From an uncultured Halomonas sp. (GTDB taxonomy: Bacteria; Pseudomonadota; Gammaproteobacteria; Pseudomonadales; Halomonadaceae), in contig NZ_CANMVL010000008.1 in assembly GCF_947501415.1 (NCBI RefSeq), forward strand, positions 1 through 35,983: a stretch of 35,983 nt of DNA. Reading direction: 5' to 3'. Below are positions 7,724-15,637 of this stretch, one piece after another; the first letter of the stretch is position 1, and the number at the start of each line of letters is the position of its first letter. Under the pieces are notes generated by a model, which was not told the DNA's origin, made no database searches, and saw only the letters and a program-made list of their open reading frames with translations. Both the position numbers and the translations under genes were made by a program.

Positions 7724-9304
7724 TCACATCTCCACATTCAGTTGGGGCAGCTCGTCATGCTCTCCCAGGGTGATGCCGCTATCGCGCTCGCTGGACTGAT
7801 GGGCCAGCGAGAGTTCGTTGCGATAGGCGGCATAGACGGTATAGAAAGGCTGGCCTGGCCTGACCACATCACCGAGTCGCACGGCCAGGTCGATGCCTGC
7901 CCCGGTGGCCTTGGGTGCCCCGGCCAGCCGGGCGACACGCGCCAGCTTGAGGTTATCGATGGCGACCACCACGCCGCCCCGGGGCGCCGCCACCTCGAAG
8001 CGATGCCTCGCCAGCGGCGGGTTATCGGGATCGAAGGCCTTCACTCCCTGAGCCTCGATGATCGCCTGCATCTTGTCCAGGGCACGCCCCGAATCGAGAA
8101 TATCCCGGGCGATCGCGAAGCCATCACCGCCGCGCACATCGGGGTCGAACTCGAGCATCCGACCGGCCAGCCGCAGCGCCTTCTGGCGCAGCTCCATGGG
8201 GGCGTCCGGATGATTGGTCAGTACCCGCATCACATCGCGAGCCTCTAGCATGGGACCGATGCCACGGCCGATCGGCTGGCTGCCATCGGTGATCACCACC
8301 TCCAGGGTCAGCCCCATGCGTCCGGCCACGAACTCGAACAGCTTGCGCAGTCGCCGGGCCTCGGGCATCGACCGCACCTTGGCATGGGGACCAACGGGAA
8401 TATCCAGCAGCAGATGGGTGGAGCCGGCGGACACCTTCTTGGAGAGAATCGAGGCCACCATCTGGCCCGGCGAGTCGATGGAGAGCGGGCGCTCCACCGA
8501 GATCAACACATCATCGGCCGGCGAGAGCTGGCTGCTGCCTCCCCAGGCCACACAACCACGATGGCGACGCACGATCTCCCCCAGGGTGTCGAAGGGCAGG
8601 TCGACAGTGGCCAGCACCTCCATGGTATCGGCGGTGCCCGAGGGCGAGGTGATGGCCCGCGACGAGGTCTTGGGACAGAGCAGCCCATGGGCGGCGACGA
8701 TGGGCACCACCAGCATCGAGGTCCGGTTGCCGGGGATACCGCCGATGCAGTGCTTGTCGGCCACCGGCTGCTCGTGCCAGTCGAGGCGGCGTCCGACCCG
8801 ACACATGGCGTCACTGAGGTAGAAGATCTCCTCGCGATCCAGCTCGCCCAGATCACAGGCCACCACGAAGGCGGTCAGCTCGATCTTCGAGTAACGTAGC
8901 CCGGCGATATCCTGAATAATCGCCCGGTAGTCGTCGCGGGTGAGACGCTCGCCGCGAATCTTGCCATGCAGGGCGGGAATCGACGCCGGTGGCTCCGCCT
9001 GGGAGACGCTTACCGGCCGCCCCTCCTCCAGGCCCAGCGAGGCGAAGGCATCCTCGGAGAGCCCCAGCTGCTGGCAGTCGACGATGCCGGGGTCATCGAC
9101 CACGTTGAGGCTGGCGAGGATACAGCGACCATCGGCGCGCACCTCGACCTTGGAGAGTGCCTGGAAGCCCTCGGCGCGATAACGGTGGCACTCGCGGTGC
9201 AGATAGGCCACATGCTCGCGATAGGTATCGATGCCGACACGCTTGAGCGCCAGCGGCGAGAGGGTGTCGTCCAGTGGGGACGCCTTGGAGGAGGTCTTCT
9301 TCAT
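7724..9304 (-). CDS. Thymidine phosphorylase family 2 (archaeal AMP phosphorylase-like)
   Basis: The 526-residue protein starts at ATG 9304 (GGAG eight bases upstream). It carries the hallmark block [20 protein letters not shown] and the upstream [10 protein letters not shown] motif. A C-terminal pyrimidine-phosphorylase domain follows (residues about 440-500, with a swivelling barrel of alternating V/A/R/G). It is about 90 residues longer than bacterial DeoA, as is typical for the archaeal-type subfamily. That subfamily phosphorolyses nucleoside monophosphates to base plus ribose 1,5-bisphosphate, or thymidine in some bacteria; which it does here is not settled. The downstream PRPP synthetase gene supports a role in recycling ribose phosphate into PRPP. 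Confidence 0.85.
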   Translation of the reverse strand: MKKTSSKASPLDDTLSPLALKRVGIDTYREHVAYLHRECHRYRAEGFQALSKVEVRADGRCILASLNVVDDPGIVDCQQLGLSEDAFASLGLEEGRPVSVSQAEPPASIPALHGKIRGERLTRDDYRAIIQDIAGLRYSKIELTAFVVACDLGELDREEIFYLSDAMCRVGRRLDWHEQPVADKHCIGGIPGNRTSMLVVPIVAAHGLLCPKTSSRAITSPSGTADTMEVLATVDLPFDTLGEIVRRHRGCVAWGGSSQLSPADDVLISVERPLSIDSPGQMVASILSKKVSAGSTHLLLDIPVGPHAKVRSMPEARRLRKLFEFVAGRMGLTLEVVITDGSQPIGRGIGPMLEARDVMRVLTNHPDAPMELRQKALRLAGRMLEFDPDVRGGDGFAIARDILDSGRALDKMQAIIEAQGVKAFDPDNPPLARHRFEVAAPRGGVVVAIDNLKLARVARLAGAPKATGAGIDLAVRLGDVVRPGQPFYTVYAAYRNELSLAHQSSERDSGITLGEHDELPQLNVEM

Positions 9305-9449
9305 CGCAACATCTCCAGGCATGGCACTCGAGAAGGCCGGTGGCTCCATCCTAGCAGCCGTTTCGACGAGGCGTCTTGACGATACGCGGGTCTTAACGCC
9401 AGCCATCGATCACGCTAGGCTGACGATTACCGACCAGCGGAGTCCAACC

Positions 9450-9911
9450 GTGTTCGATGCCCACCTGGATGCCGGCCATCTCTGGGCCGTGATCGTGACC
9501 CTGATCGTCGTGGTCCTCTGCATCCTGCTCCACTACGAGGTGTCGATGCGGCTCTGGCGTAGCCTTGAGCGTGCCCGCGGCACCCTGCGCCGGCGCTTCC
9601 TGATGCTCAGCTTCGTGCTCTTTGCCACCCATGTGACGGAAATCTGGATGTTCGCCGTCGGCATGGTGCTGCTCGCCCAGCACCCTCTGGCCGGTAGCCT
9701 CGAGGGGATCGCCACACTGCAGTTTCTCGACTTCGTCTACTTTTCCGCGATCACCTACACCACCCTGGGCTACGGCGACCTTATCCCCACCGGTCCGCTG
9801 CGTTTCATCACCGGCAGCGAGGCGCTGCTGGGCTTCATGCTGATCACCTGGTCGGCCTCGCTCACCTTCCTGGAGATGCAGCGTCATTGGTCGGCACGCC
9901 GCGAGCGCTGA
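9450..9911 (+). CDS. Two-transmembrane potassium channel-like protein
   Basis: The 153-residue protein has a first membrane helix (LWAVIVTLIVVVLCILLHY), then FLMLSFVLFATHVTEIWMF, a pore loop with filter TTLGYGDLIP, and a final helix (ALLGFMLITWSASLTFLEM). The TLGYGD filter is that of K+-selective Ion_trans_2 channels. GTG 9450 is chosen because GGAG stands seven bases upstream; the open frame reaches back to 9231 but overlaps the start of the divergent phosphorylase gene. No RCK or nucleotide-binding domain is present, so gating is unknown. Confidence 0.75.
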   Translation: MFDAHLDAGHLWAVIVTLIVVVLCILLHYEVSMRLWRSLERARGTLRRRFLMLSFVLFATHVTEIWMFAVGMVLLAQHPLAGSLEGIATLQFLDFVYFSAITYTTLGYGDLIPTGPLRFITGSEALLGFMLITWSASLTFLEMQRHWSARRER

Positions 9912-9979
9912 ACCGGCCGTGCCGCCGACGCCGTGGCGGTGTAGGCTCTGCATGATCATGTCCAAGTGAGGAGTGAGGG

Positions 9980-10912
9980 ATGCGTTTCGCGATCATGGGC
10001 AGTGGCGGCGTGGGCGGCTACTTCGGCGCACGCCTGGCCGAGGCCGGCCACGAGGTCACCTTCATCGCCCGCGGCGAGCACCTGGCGGCCATGCGCCGCG
10101 ATGGTCTCAGGGTCTCGAGCATCGAGGGCGACCTGCACCTGTCCCGGGTAAGCGCCACCGATGATCCCCGCGAGGTGGGCCCCGTGGATACGGTTATCGT
10201 GGCGGTCAAGGCGTGGCAGGTCATGGAGGCCGCCGAAATGGTTCGCCCCCTGGTGGGCCCCGAGACCCTGGTGGTGCCGCTGGAGAACGGCGTCGAGGCC
10301 GCCGATATCCTGACCGAGACGCTGGGCGAGCGGCATGTGCTCGAAGGCCTGTGCGGCATCCTGGCCTGGAAGGCCGCCCCCGGGCACATCAAGCATGCCG
10401 GCGTCTCCCCGTTCGTTCGCTTCGGCGAGCGTGACAACCACAAAAGCCAGCGCTGTGAGCGGCTCAAGGCCGCCTTCGATGTGGCCCGCGGCTTCACCGC
10501 CGAGATTCCCGACGATATCCAGGCCGCGGTCTGGAGCAAGTTTCTGTTTATCTGCGCCATGAGCGGCATCGGCAGCATCACCCGCGCCCCCATCGGGGTG
10601 ACTCGCCGCCTGCCCGAGACCCGCGTGATGATCCAGCAGGTCCTGGCCGAGATCGCGGTGGTGGCCCGGGCGCGAGGCATAGCACTGCCTGCGGACGCCG
10701 AGGCCCGCGCACTGGGCTTTATCGACGCCCTGCCGGAGGCCAGCACCGCCTCCATGCAGCGCGACATCATGGCCGGCCGCCCCTCCGAGCTGCACTCCCA
10801 GAACGGCGCCGTGGTGCGCCTGGGTCGCGAGGCCGGCGTGGCCACCCCGGTCAACGCCCTGATCCACTCGGCCCTGCTGCCCCAGGAGCGCGAGGCCCGG
10901 GGGGAGGAGTGA
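9980..10912 (+). CDS. 2-dehydropantoate 2-reductase family protein
   Basis: The 310-residue protein opens with the NADPH-binding motif MRFAIMGSGGVGGYFGARLA. It has the family's KAWQ segment (catalytic lysine of VAVKAWQ) and the C-terminal domain ending SELHSQNGAVVRLGREAG. It would reduce ketopantoate to pantoate in the pantothenate/CoA pathway, though many PanE-like paralogues have other 2-oxoacid substrates. ATG 9980 has GAGGAG six bases upstream. The frame downstream of the TGA stays open for a further 33 codons (see findings). Confidence 0.82.
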   Translation: MRFAIMGSGGVGGYFGARLAEAGHEVTFIARGEHLAAMRRDGLRVSSIEGDLHLSRVSATDDPREVGPVDTVIVAVKAWQVMEAAEMVRPLVGPETLVVPLENGVEAADILTETLGERHVLEGLCGILAWKAAPGHIKHAGVSPFVRFGERDNHKSQRCERLKAAFDVARGFTAEIPDDIQAAVWSKFLFICAMSGIGSITRAPIGVTRRLPETRVMIQQVLAEIAVVARARGIALPADAEARALGFIDALPEASTASMQRDIMAGRPSELHSQNGAVVRLGREAGVATPVNALIHSALLPQEREARGEE

Positions 10913-11043
10913 CTCGAGACGGGGCCGCCCCTCGCCGCGGCCCGTTTCGAGCTGCCCACCCATCGCGATGCCGATACCCCGCTGATCCGCGAACTGATGG
11001 CGGGCTATCGCTGACAACAGCCGACAACAAGGAGCACAAGACC

Positions 11044-11466
11044 ATGTGGCATCAGCAGGAGATTCATCTTCCCGCCCTGGCGCGCGGCTTCCATCTGATC
11101 ACCGAGCGCATCGTCGAGGCCATGCCAGAGCTGGCCCACTGCCGGGTGGGGCTGCTGCACCTGCAGCTGCAGCACACCTCGGCCTCGCTGACCCTCAACG
11201 AGAATGCCGACCCCGATGTGCGCCACGATATGGATGCCTTCCTGCGCCGGCTGGTGCCGGGTGACCTGCCCTACTTCCGCCACACCCTGGAGGGGCCGGA
11301 CGATATGCCGGCCCACGTCATCGCCAGCCTGCTGGGGACCCAGCTGACCCTGGCGGTGCACGACGGTGGCCTGGCGCTGGGCACCTGGCAGGGTATCTGG
11401 CTCGGAGAGCACCGCGACCACGGCGGATCACGACGCCTGATCGTCACCCTCAACGGTGAGGCGTAA
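11044..11466 (+). CDS. YjbQ/UPF0047 family protein
   Basis: The 140-residue cytosolic protein has the family core, HTSASLTLNENADPDV, and the closing block WQGIWLGEHRDHGG.RRLIVTLNGEA. YjbQ homologues have a weak thiamine-phosphate synthase side activity and are trimeric; the natural role is unsettled. ATG 11044 follows AAGGAG by nine bases. It lies 131 bases after the PanE-like gene and runs convergent with the DCC-family gene, with only 12 bases between their stops. Confidence 0.85.
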   Translation: MWHQQEIHLPALARGFHLITERIVEAMPELAHCRVGLLHLQLQHTSASLTLNENADPDVRHDMDAFLRRLVPGDLPYFRHTLEGPDDMPAHVIASLLGTQLTLAVHDGGLALGTWQGIWLGEHRDHGGSRRLIVTLNGEA

Positions 11467-11478
11467 CGCCGGCGGGAC

Positions 11479-11850
11479 TCAGGGCAAGCGCCCCTGCTTC
11501 TCTAGGCGCCGCCTGACCCAGGCATCGTAGAGGCGGCGCAATAACGGCTTGAGCCCCGGCAGGCCGATCAGCCACGCCAGCGGTTTGAGGCGTGGCACTC
11601 GCCGCATCAGCAGGATATAGGCGTCGATGCCCTCCACGATGTCCCCGCCCTCCTCCTCCACATGCAGCGAGAGCAGCGCCGCCTGGGGATCGATCCCCTG
11701 GTCGCGCAGCATCTGCTGATGCTCGGTCACATCGCACCACACCACCCGATCGCCGGCCTCTCCCGCCCACTGCTCGTAGCGGGCGCGATCCTTGCGGCAG
11801 CGCGGACAGATGGCATCGTAGTAGACCTTGAGCAGTGGAAGCTCGGACAT
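11479..11850 (-). CDS. DCC-family (DUF393) thiol-disulfide oxidoreductase-like protein
   Basis: The 123-residue protein carries the YYDAICPRCRKD motif near the N-terminus, that is CPRC in the family's YDG.CP.C position, with a single thioredoxin-like domain. The domain is followed by LPGLKPLLRRLYDAWVRRR, a family-typical C-terminus. The CxxC pair suggests redox activity, but no substrate is known. Start ATG 11850 has AGGAG seven bases upstream; the earlier ATG (11856) sits too close to that site. Confidence 0.78.
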   Translation of the reverse strand: MSELPLLKVYYDAICPRCRKDRARYEQWAGEAGDRVVWCDVTEHQQMLRDQGIDPQAALLSLHVEEEGGDIVEGIDAYILLMRRVPRLKPLAWLIGLPGLKPLLRRLYDAWVRRRLEKQGRLP

Positions 11851-11952
11851 GAACATTCTCCTTTATGACCTGGTTCGCCATTGCGGCTCACTCGGCCGCA
11901 GGGCCTAACCGAACGCGAGCAGGCCGCAGCATGGCACTCCTTATCAGACACC

Positions 11953-12133
11953 TTACCAGTAGGCGGGATCGTCGAATGCCGCGACGCATCGCGGCACCCC
12001 GGCTAGGGCCATCACCTCGCCGCCATCCAGCGCCTGACCGAGCCAGCCTTCGGGCTGGGACAGCCTGAAGGGCGCCGTCTCCAGGGGCGCAGGTGTAAAG
12101 CCAACTCGCGAATAGTAGGCCGGATCCCCGTAG
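11953..12133 (-). pseudogene. GNAT N-acetyltransferase, C-terminal part (split by IS element)
   Basis: The minus frame reads YGDPAYYSRVGFTPAP and ends EVMALAGVPRCVAAFDDPAYW before the stop, the standard C-terminal strand set of small GNAT acetyltransferases. Joined to the part at 13447-13796 after removal of 12134-13446 the two pieces total exactly 531 bases. The frame is continuous across the join, reading RIFTYGDPAYYSRVGF for a 176-residue enzyme. The split is therefore recent and clean. Confidence 0.85.
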
Positions 12134-12300
12134 CTGACACTCCCCGCCCTACCGGGCGAGGGTTCCAAGGTCGCCCTCAGAACCTTCCTGCTTCGACACG
12201 CCTTCACTAGACGGCGGCTAGGCCGCCGTCCCCGCTCCAGTCGCTCCACAGGCTAACCCCGCCAGCCCGGCGGTTCGGATATTGTTGGCCGCATTGATAT
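12134..12300 (-). ncRNA. Putative omega RNA (reRNA) at the 3' end of tnpB
   Basis: TnpB proteins use an RNA made from the 3' end of tnpB through the right end of the element, with the guide supplied by the adjoining flank. Here that region contains the 8-bp hairpin at 12142-12161 and ends at 12133/12134. The guide would begin CTACGGGGATCCGGCC on the minus strand (12133 downward). The 5' limit is a guess; only the 3' boundary is supported by the restored GNAT frame. Confidence 0.45.
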
Positions 12301-13342
12301 CGCGATCGATGGCGCCTCCGCAGCCTGCGCAATGCCAGCGACGCTGTGACAGCGGCAGCTTCTCGACCCGGTGACCACAGCCATGGCATACCTTGCTACT
12401 AGGCAGCCACCGGCTCACTTTCACCAGTTGCCGCCCGGCCCACTCCGCCTTGTACTCAAGCTGGCGGACAAACTCTCCCCAGCCGGCATCACTGATGGCC
12501 TTGGCCAGGAGGCGGTTCTTGACCATACCGGCAGTATTCAGCGACTCGACACACAGCACTTGGTTTTCGTTGACCAGCGTGCGGGTCGCCTTGTGAATGG
12601 CGTCGCGGCGGCAGTCCGCGATCTTGGCATGCAGCCGTGCCACCTTGTGTCGCGCCTTGGTGCGGTTCTTCGACCCCTTCTGTTTCCTGACCAGACGGCG
12701 CTGGTGATAGGCCAACTTGGCTTCATAGCGCTTGAGGTGGCGCAGGTTACCGGATTTGTGGCCATCGCTGGTGATAAACAGATCGGTCAGGCCCAGATCG
12801 ATGCCCACGGTCTTCGGTGAGACCGGCAGCGCCTCGGGCGTGAACTCGCATAGGCAGCTGATGAAGTAGCGCCCCGCACGGTCGCGCGAGAGGGTGATAC
12901 TCGAGGGCGCACAGGGCAGCGGACGACTCCAGCGGATCGGCAGCGGTTCCGTTGCCTTGGCGATAGTGATCTCGCCATCCCGATAGCGAAAGGCGGCTCG
13001 GGTCAGCCGGATCGACTGTCGGCGATCCTTGCGTTTGAAGCGCGGATAACGTGCGTTGAGTTTGGAATTGAAGAAGTTGTCGAACGCGGCTTTCTGATCC
13101 CGCAACGTCTGCTGCAGGATCACACTAGACACGTCCTTCAACCAGAGATACTCGGCTTTGAGGGCGACTAGCCGCTTTTCCGCCGCTGAATGTGATATCG
13201 ACTGCCCGTGGATCTGATACGCCTCGGTGCGGTAGGCCAATGTATTGTTCCAGACAAAACGCGCGCAGCCGAACGACTGCGCCAATAGCTCAGCCTGCTC
13301 GGGGGTGGGATAGAACCGCTCTTTATAGGCACGCTTTGTCAT
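12218..13342 (-). CDS. tnpB: RNA-guided endonuclease TnpB
   Basis: The 374-residue protein is of normal TnpB length. The split RuvC acidic triad is intact: D182 in GIDLGL, E266 in CVESLNT and D348 in DRDINAANNI. A four-cysteine zinc finger, C319/C322 and C338/C341, lies between the last two. The N-terminal helix-turn-helix region (YPTPEQAELL, FVWNN) is also complete. It would cut DNA next to a TTTAC-type motif matching its guide, promoting retention of the element. It is the only gene in the element. ATG 13342 lies about 100 bases inside the left end. No frameshift or stop was found, so it looks functional. Confidence 0.92.
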   Translation of the reverse strand: MTKRAYKERFYPTPEQAELLAQSFGCARFVWNNTLAYRTEAYQIHGQSISHSAAEKRLVALKAEYLWLKDVSSVILQQTLRDQKAAFDNFFNSKLNARYPRFKRKDRRQSIRLTRAAFRYRDGEITIAKATEPLPIRWSRPLPCAPSSITLSRDRAGRYFISCLCEFTPEALPVSPKTVGIDLGLTDLFITSDGHKSGNLRHLKRYEAKLAYHQRRLVRKQKGSKNRTKARHKVARLHAKIADCRRDAIHKATRTLVNENQVLCVESLNTAGMVKNRLLAKAISDAGWGEFVRQLEYKAEWAGRQLVKVSRWLPSSKVCHGCGHRVEKLPLSQRRWHCAGCGGAIDRDINAANNIRTAGLAGLACGATGAGTAA

Positions 13343-13446
13343 ACTGGAAAAATATCAGTTGTCGCCAACCCTATCAACACAGGCACCGCGAAGCGATGCG
13401 CGCTTGTATCACCGCCCGAGTGGGCGATGCTTTACGCGCTGGTTTG

Positions 13447-13796
13447 GTAAAGATTCGCGTCGCGCCTATCGGCTTCAGCCGCTCGAGGCCATAGCGGATC
13501 AGGCGCTGCCCGATGCCCCGGCCTTGGTGATCGGGGTGCACGGCCACCGGTGACAGCAGGAAGGCCGTAACCGGGGGATCGAACGTCAGCCGCGAGAAGA
13601 AGATGCCGGCCATGATCCGGCCCTGCTCCATGGCCACGAAGCCCAGGACATCCTCGGGGGCACTATCGGCCATCAGCTTGCGCACCAGGCCCGCAACCTG
13701 CTCGCCTTCTGCCCGTCCCTCGGCAGCGGAAAAGGTGCGAGAAAACAGCGCCTGAATCTCCGTCGCCTGGTGCGCCTTATACTCTACCAACGGCAT
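13447..13796 (-). pseudogene. GNAT N-acetyltransferase, N-terminal part (split by IS element)
   Basis: ATG 13796 begins a GNAT domain with the acetyl-CoA loop HPDHQGRGIGQRLI preceded by LLSPVAVHP. It is natural up to ATRIFT at 13447; the frame then runs about 24 codons into the element. The upstream segment AVEYKAHQATEIQ-like start and SRTFSAAEGRAEG are typical for YhbS-like acetyltransferases. The C-terminal remainder is at 11953-12133. Confidence 0.85.
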
Positions 13797-13888
13797 GGCC
13801 TGGTTACCTCTTGGGTCGACGATGGTCAGACCAGCCTATGGGAAGTGATTGGCCAAGTCTTCATCGTGGTGGCCGGTATGGCTGCTAT

Positions 13889-13905
13889 CGGCCAAAAGCG
13901 GACAT
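13889..13905 (+). repeat. Dispersed repeat copy, CGGCCAAAAGCGGAC type
   Basis: CGGCCAAAAGCGGACAT matches the motif again found at 31235-31250, and differs at two positions from the CGGCCAGAAGCGGTC copies at 26298 and 28507. Here it sits between the GNAT and DUF411 genes. A 7-bp inverted repeat, GCCCGGG (13909-13915) and CCCGGGC (13926-13932), follows immediately. Confidence 0.6.
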
Positions 13906-13953
13906 CATGCCCGGGCGAGTCATCACCCGGGCAGTCGCTATCACCTTGCGACG

Positions 13954-14394
13954 TTACAGCGTCATGTATGGCTGGGCTTCTCCGGCGCGAAACTGGTAGA
14001 CATTCCAGTCATCCTGCTTCGGTCCCGGCATACCCGGTGTGCCGATGGGCATGCCCGCAAGGCCGATGCCATCGGTATCGGGCTGCTCTTCGAAGAGCCT
14101 TTCCACCGCCGCGAAGGGCACGTGTCCCTCGATGACATACTCACCCATCTCGATGGTATGGCAGGAGCCCAGTCCGTAGGGCAGTCCGACTCGCTCCTTG
14201 ACCTGACCGATCGGGACGTCGTCGACGATGGCGACCTCGACGCCGAGCGCCTCAAGCTGGCGGGCATACTCATCGCAGCAGCCACACTGGGGGTTCTTGT
14301 AGAGCGTCGCCGCATCGGGCAAGGCCGCCTGGGCGGTGCCGGCACCGATCAGCAGTGCAGAGGAGACAAGCAGAGTGGGGACAAGGCGTTTCAT
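13954..14394 (-). CDS. DUF411 metal-related periplasmic protein
   Basis: The 146-residue protein has a signal peptide (MKRLVPTLLVSSALLIGAGTAQA). Then comes the family motif YKNPQCGCCDEYARQLEALG, with a CxCC cluster, followed by SCHT.EMG.YVIEGHVPF and LAGMPIGTPGMPG. DUF411 proteins accompany copper and silver resistance genes and are thought to bind Cu in the periplasm. Start ATG 14394 has GGAGG seven bases upstream and overlaps the stop of the preceding small membrane protein gene by four bases (ATGA), so the two are translationally coupled. It is the last gene of the leftward copper unit driven from 15021-15052. Confidence 0.85.
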   Translation of the reverse strand: MKRLVPTLLVSSALLIGAGTAQAALPDAATLYKNPQCGCCDEYARQLEALGVEVAIVDDVPIGQVKERVGLPYGLGSCHTIEMGEYVIEGHVPFAAVERLFEEQPDTDGIGLAGMPIGTPGMPGPKQDDWNVYQFRAGEAQPYMTL

Positions 14395-14543
14395 GAGCGA
14401 TCCTCCCGGGAACGACGAGACGTGAAGAGATACTTGACGAGGGCAGCGATGCCGAGGCCGAGCAGAAGCATGACGCTCAGAGGCATCAGCCAGCCCATCC
14501 AGCCCATTGAACCCATCAGGGCAAAGCAATCGTTGGCATACAT
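14391..14543 (-). CDS. Small single-pass membrane protein of the copper unit
   Basis: The 50-residue product starts at ATG 14543, with AGGAG seven bases upstream. It reads MYANDCFALMGSMGWMGW, then one hydrophobic helix and a basic tail ending SRRSREDRS. The Met/Trp-rich N-terminus would face the periplasm, where methionines and the one cysteine could touch copper; that is inference. Its stop overlaps the DUF411 start. I do not recognise a named family. Confidence 0.65.
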   Translation of the reverse strand: MYANDCFALMGSMGWMGWLMPLSVMLLLGLGIAALVKYLFTSRRSREDRS

Positions 14544-14616
14544 TGTGTGACTCCTGACGAAAGTGAGGGAGCACCGATAACAAGCCAATATGTCGTTATC
14601 GGGAAGTCGAGCGACG

Positions 14617-14919
14617 TCAGGATCTGGGAGGTTCTCGGGGTGGTGCAGCGATGAACTCGACCACGGCCGGGTCGGCCAGGTCGGCAAGAGCGTCCGGAGG
14701 GACGCGGGGGAAAGCCGGCGTGGCGGTCAATGCCGCACAGGCGCCGCAATCGGCGTTGGCGTGATCGAGCATCTCGACCTGGAGGGTACCGCAGTCGACG
14801 GCGCAGTCATTCATAGACGCATGACCGGGCAGGCTGGCGACCAGCAGCAGAACCACGAGCAGCAGCGCCAACAGGCGTACTCCTCGGAGGTGCAGCAGGC
14901 AGCGAACATTGCAGGTCAT
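14617..14919 (-). CDS. Small exported Cys-containing protein, first gene of the leftward copper unit
   Basis: The 100-residue product starts at ATG 14919 with GAGG eight bases upstream. The frame reaches ATG 15000 but without a ribosome site. A basic start is followed by a leucine/valine-rich helix ending ASLPGHAS, a likely signal sequence. The mature part has four spaced cysteines in NDCAVDC and DCGAC, plus a proline-rich tail. It recalls small Cys/His proteins such as CopL seen beside copper operons, but I cannot assign it. It is 73 bases upstream of the next gene and follows the promoter at 15021-15052. Confidence 0.6.
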   Translation of the reverse strand: MTCNVRCLLHLRGVRLLALLLVVLLLVASLPGHASMNDCAVDCGTLQVEMLDHANADCGACAALTATPAFPRVPPDALADLADPAVVEFIAAPPREPPRS

Positions 14920-15020
14920 TTGGTCATCCTCATGGTCGAGTCCCCATTCTGCCTCGGTGGCCGTGTCGTCCAACATGATCCAGGACAAGGGATTCGGCAT
15001 GGTCTTTATCTGAACCTAGG

Positions 15021-15052
15021 ATGCTACAACCTGCGTGTAACACAAGGGTCAA
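15021..15052 (-). promoter_or_regulatory. MerR/CueR-type promoter of the leftward copper unit
   Basis: Read on the minus strand, TTGACC (15052-15047) is separated by exactly 20 bases from TAGCAT (15026-15021). The over-long spacer contains CTTGTGTTACACGCAGG. A 19-20 bp spacer is the hallmark of promoters remodelled by MerR-family activators such as CueR. The left half-site ACCCTTG and the following GTNACA are shared with the promoter at 22408-22439. The right half-site is less symmetric. Confidence 0.65.
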
Positions 15053-15063
15053 AGGGTTTCGAG

Positions 15064-15095
15064 TTCAGTCTCATTTCAGGTTGCTGCGGTATAAC
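15064..15095 (+). promoter_or_regulatory. TTCAG-N6-TTCAG direct repeat and -10 box before the cupredoxin-regulator-kinase unit
   Basis: TTCAG at 15064-15068 and at 15075-15079 form an 11-bp period. A TATAAC -10 box lies at 15090-15095, 10 bases after the second unit, so the repeat overlaps the -35 region. Half-sites one helical turn apart are the usual binding pattern of OmpR-family regulators. The same repeat lies before the CopA oxidase gene and, less well placed, before lgt. Confidence 0.6.
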
Positions 15096-15127
15096 CAAGG
15101 CTCCCCTGATACGATCAAAGAGGTTAC

Positions 15128-15628
15128 ATGATGCGTAAGTCTCTGCTGGCCATCACCCTTGGCCTGGCCGCCACTTCCGCCCTTGCTGGCGGTGAACATG
15201 GTGGCTCCCATTCCTCCACGCCTGATGCCGAGATCGACCGCACCATCCAGGTCGAGGCCGGTGACATGTGGTTTGATCCCGAGACACTCGGCATCACCGC
15301 TGGAGAGACGGTACGCTTCCAGGTGGTCAACACCGGCAACCTGCAGCATGAGTTCGTGATCGGCGATGCCGAGGCCCAGGAGGCGCACCGCGAGATGATG
15401 CGGACCATGGGAGACAGTGGTCATGGCGATGGCCACGACGGACATGGCGGCCATGACATGGCGGAAGGCGCCCATGGCGGCGAGATGCCGGCGGTGACCA
15501 TCGCGCCCGGCGAGACCGCGGAGCTGGTGTGGACCGCACCCGTCGACGTGGAATCGCTCGTCTACGCCTGCAACATCCCGGGCCACTACGAGTCCGGCAT
15601 GTATGGGGAGATCCAGCTAGGCAAGTGA
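15128..15628 (+). CDS. Periplasmic cupredoxin (plastocyanin/azurin-like copper protein)
   Basis: The 166-residue protein has a signal peptide (cleavage near TSALAG) and a cupredoxin fold. Type 1 copper ligands are visible as H74 (LQHEF) and C148, H153, M158 (YACNIPGHYESGMYG). Between strands lies an inserted loop, residues about 98-117, dense in His, Gly and Asp, suggesting additional metal capture. Either ATG 15128 or 15131 may start it; AGAGG is four or seven bases upstream. It is the first gene of a unit with the response regulator (nine bases later) and kinase, and probably buffers or shuttles copper in the periplasm. Confidence 0.85.
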   Translation: MMRKSLLAITLGLAATSALAGGEHGGSHSSTPDAEIDRTIQVEAGDMWFDPETLGITAGETVRFQVVNTGNLQHEFVIGDAEAQEAHREMMRTMGDSGHGDGHDGHGGHDMAEGAHGGEMPAVTIAPGETAELVWTAPVDVESLVYACNIPGHYESGMYGEIQLGK

Positions 15629-15637
15629 GCCTGACGC

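Larger units (their letters stand above)
12134..13446 (-). mobile_element. IS200/IS605-superfamily element with tnpB only (IS1341-like), inserted in a GNAT gene
   Basis: Both boundaries are fixed by restoring the GNAT frame. The left end abuts TTTAC on the minus strand (plus GTAAA, 13447-13451), a known cleavage-site type for the superfamily. The right end lies after GTGTCAG. A subterminal hairpin stands near each end: 12142-12161 (8-bp stem, loop TACC) at the right and about 13408-13430 (GCCC/GGGC core) at the left. No target duplication and no terminal inverted repeats are seen, as expected for single-strand HUH transposition. No tnpA is present, so movement would need a transposase supplied in trans. 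Confidence 0.85.

Noticed and set aside
12218..13342. IS605 transposase TnpA accompanying tnpB
   Set aside because: Searched both ends of the element; the only frame is tnpB and no HUH/Tyr protein fits in the 1.3 kb.
13909..13932. GCCCGGG/CCCGGGC inverted repeat as a terminator of the DUF411 unit
   Set aside because: Stem is only 7 bp with a 10-base loop and no T-run on either strand; noted but too weak to list.
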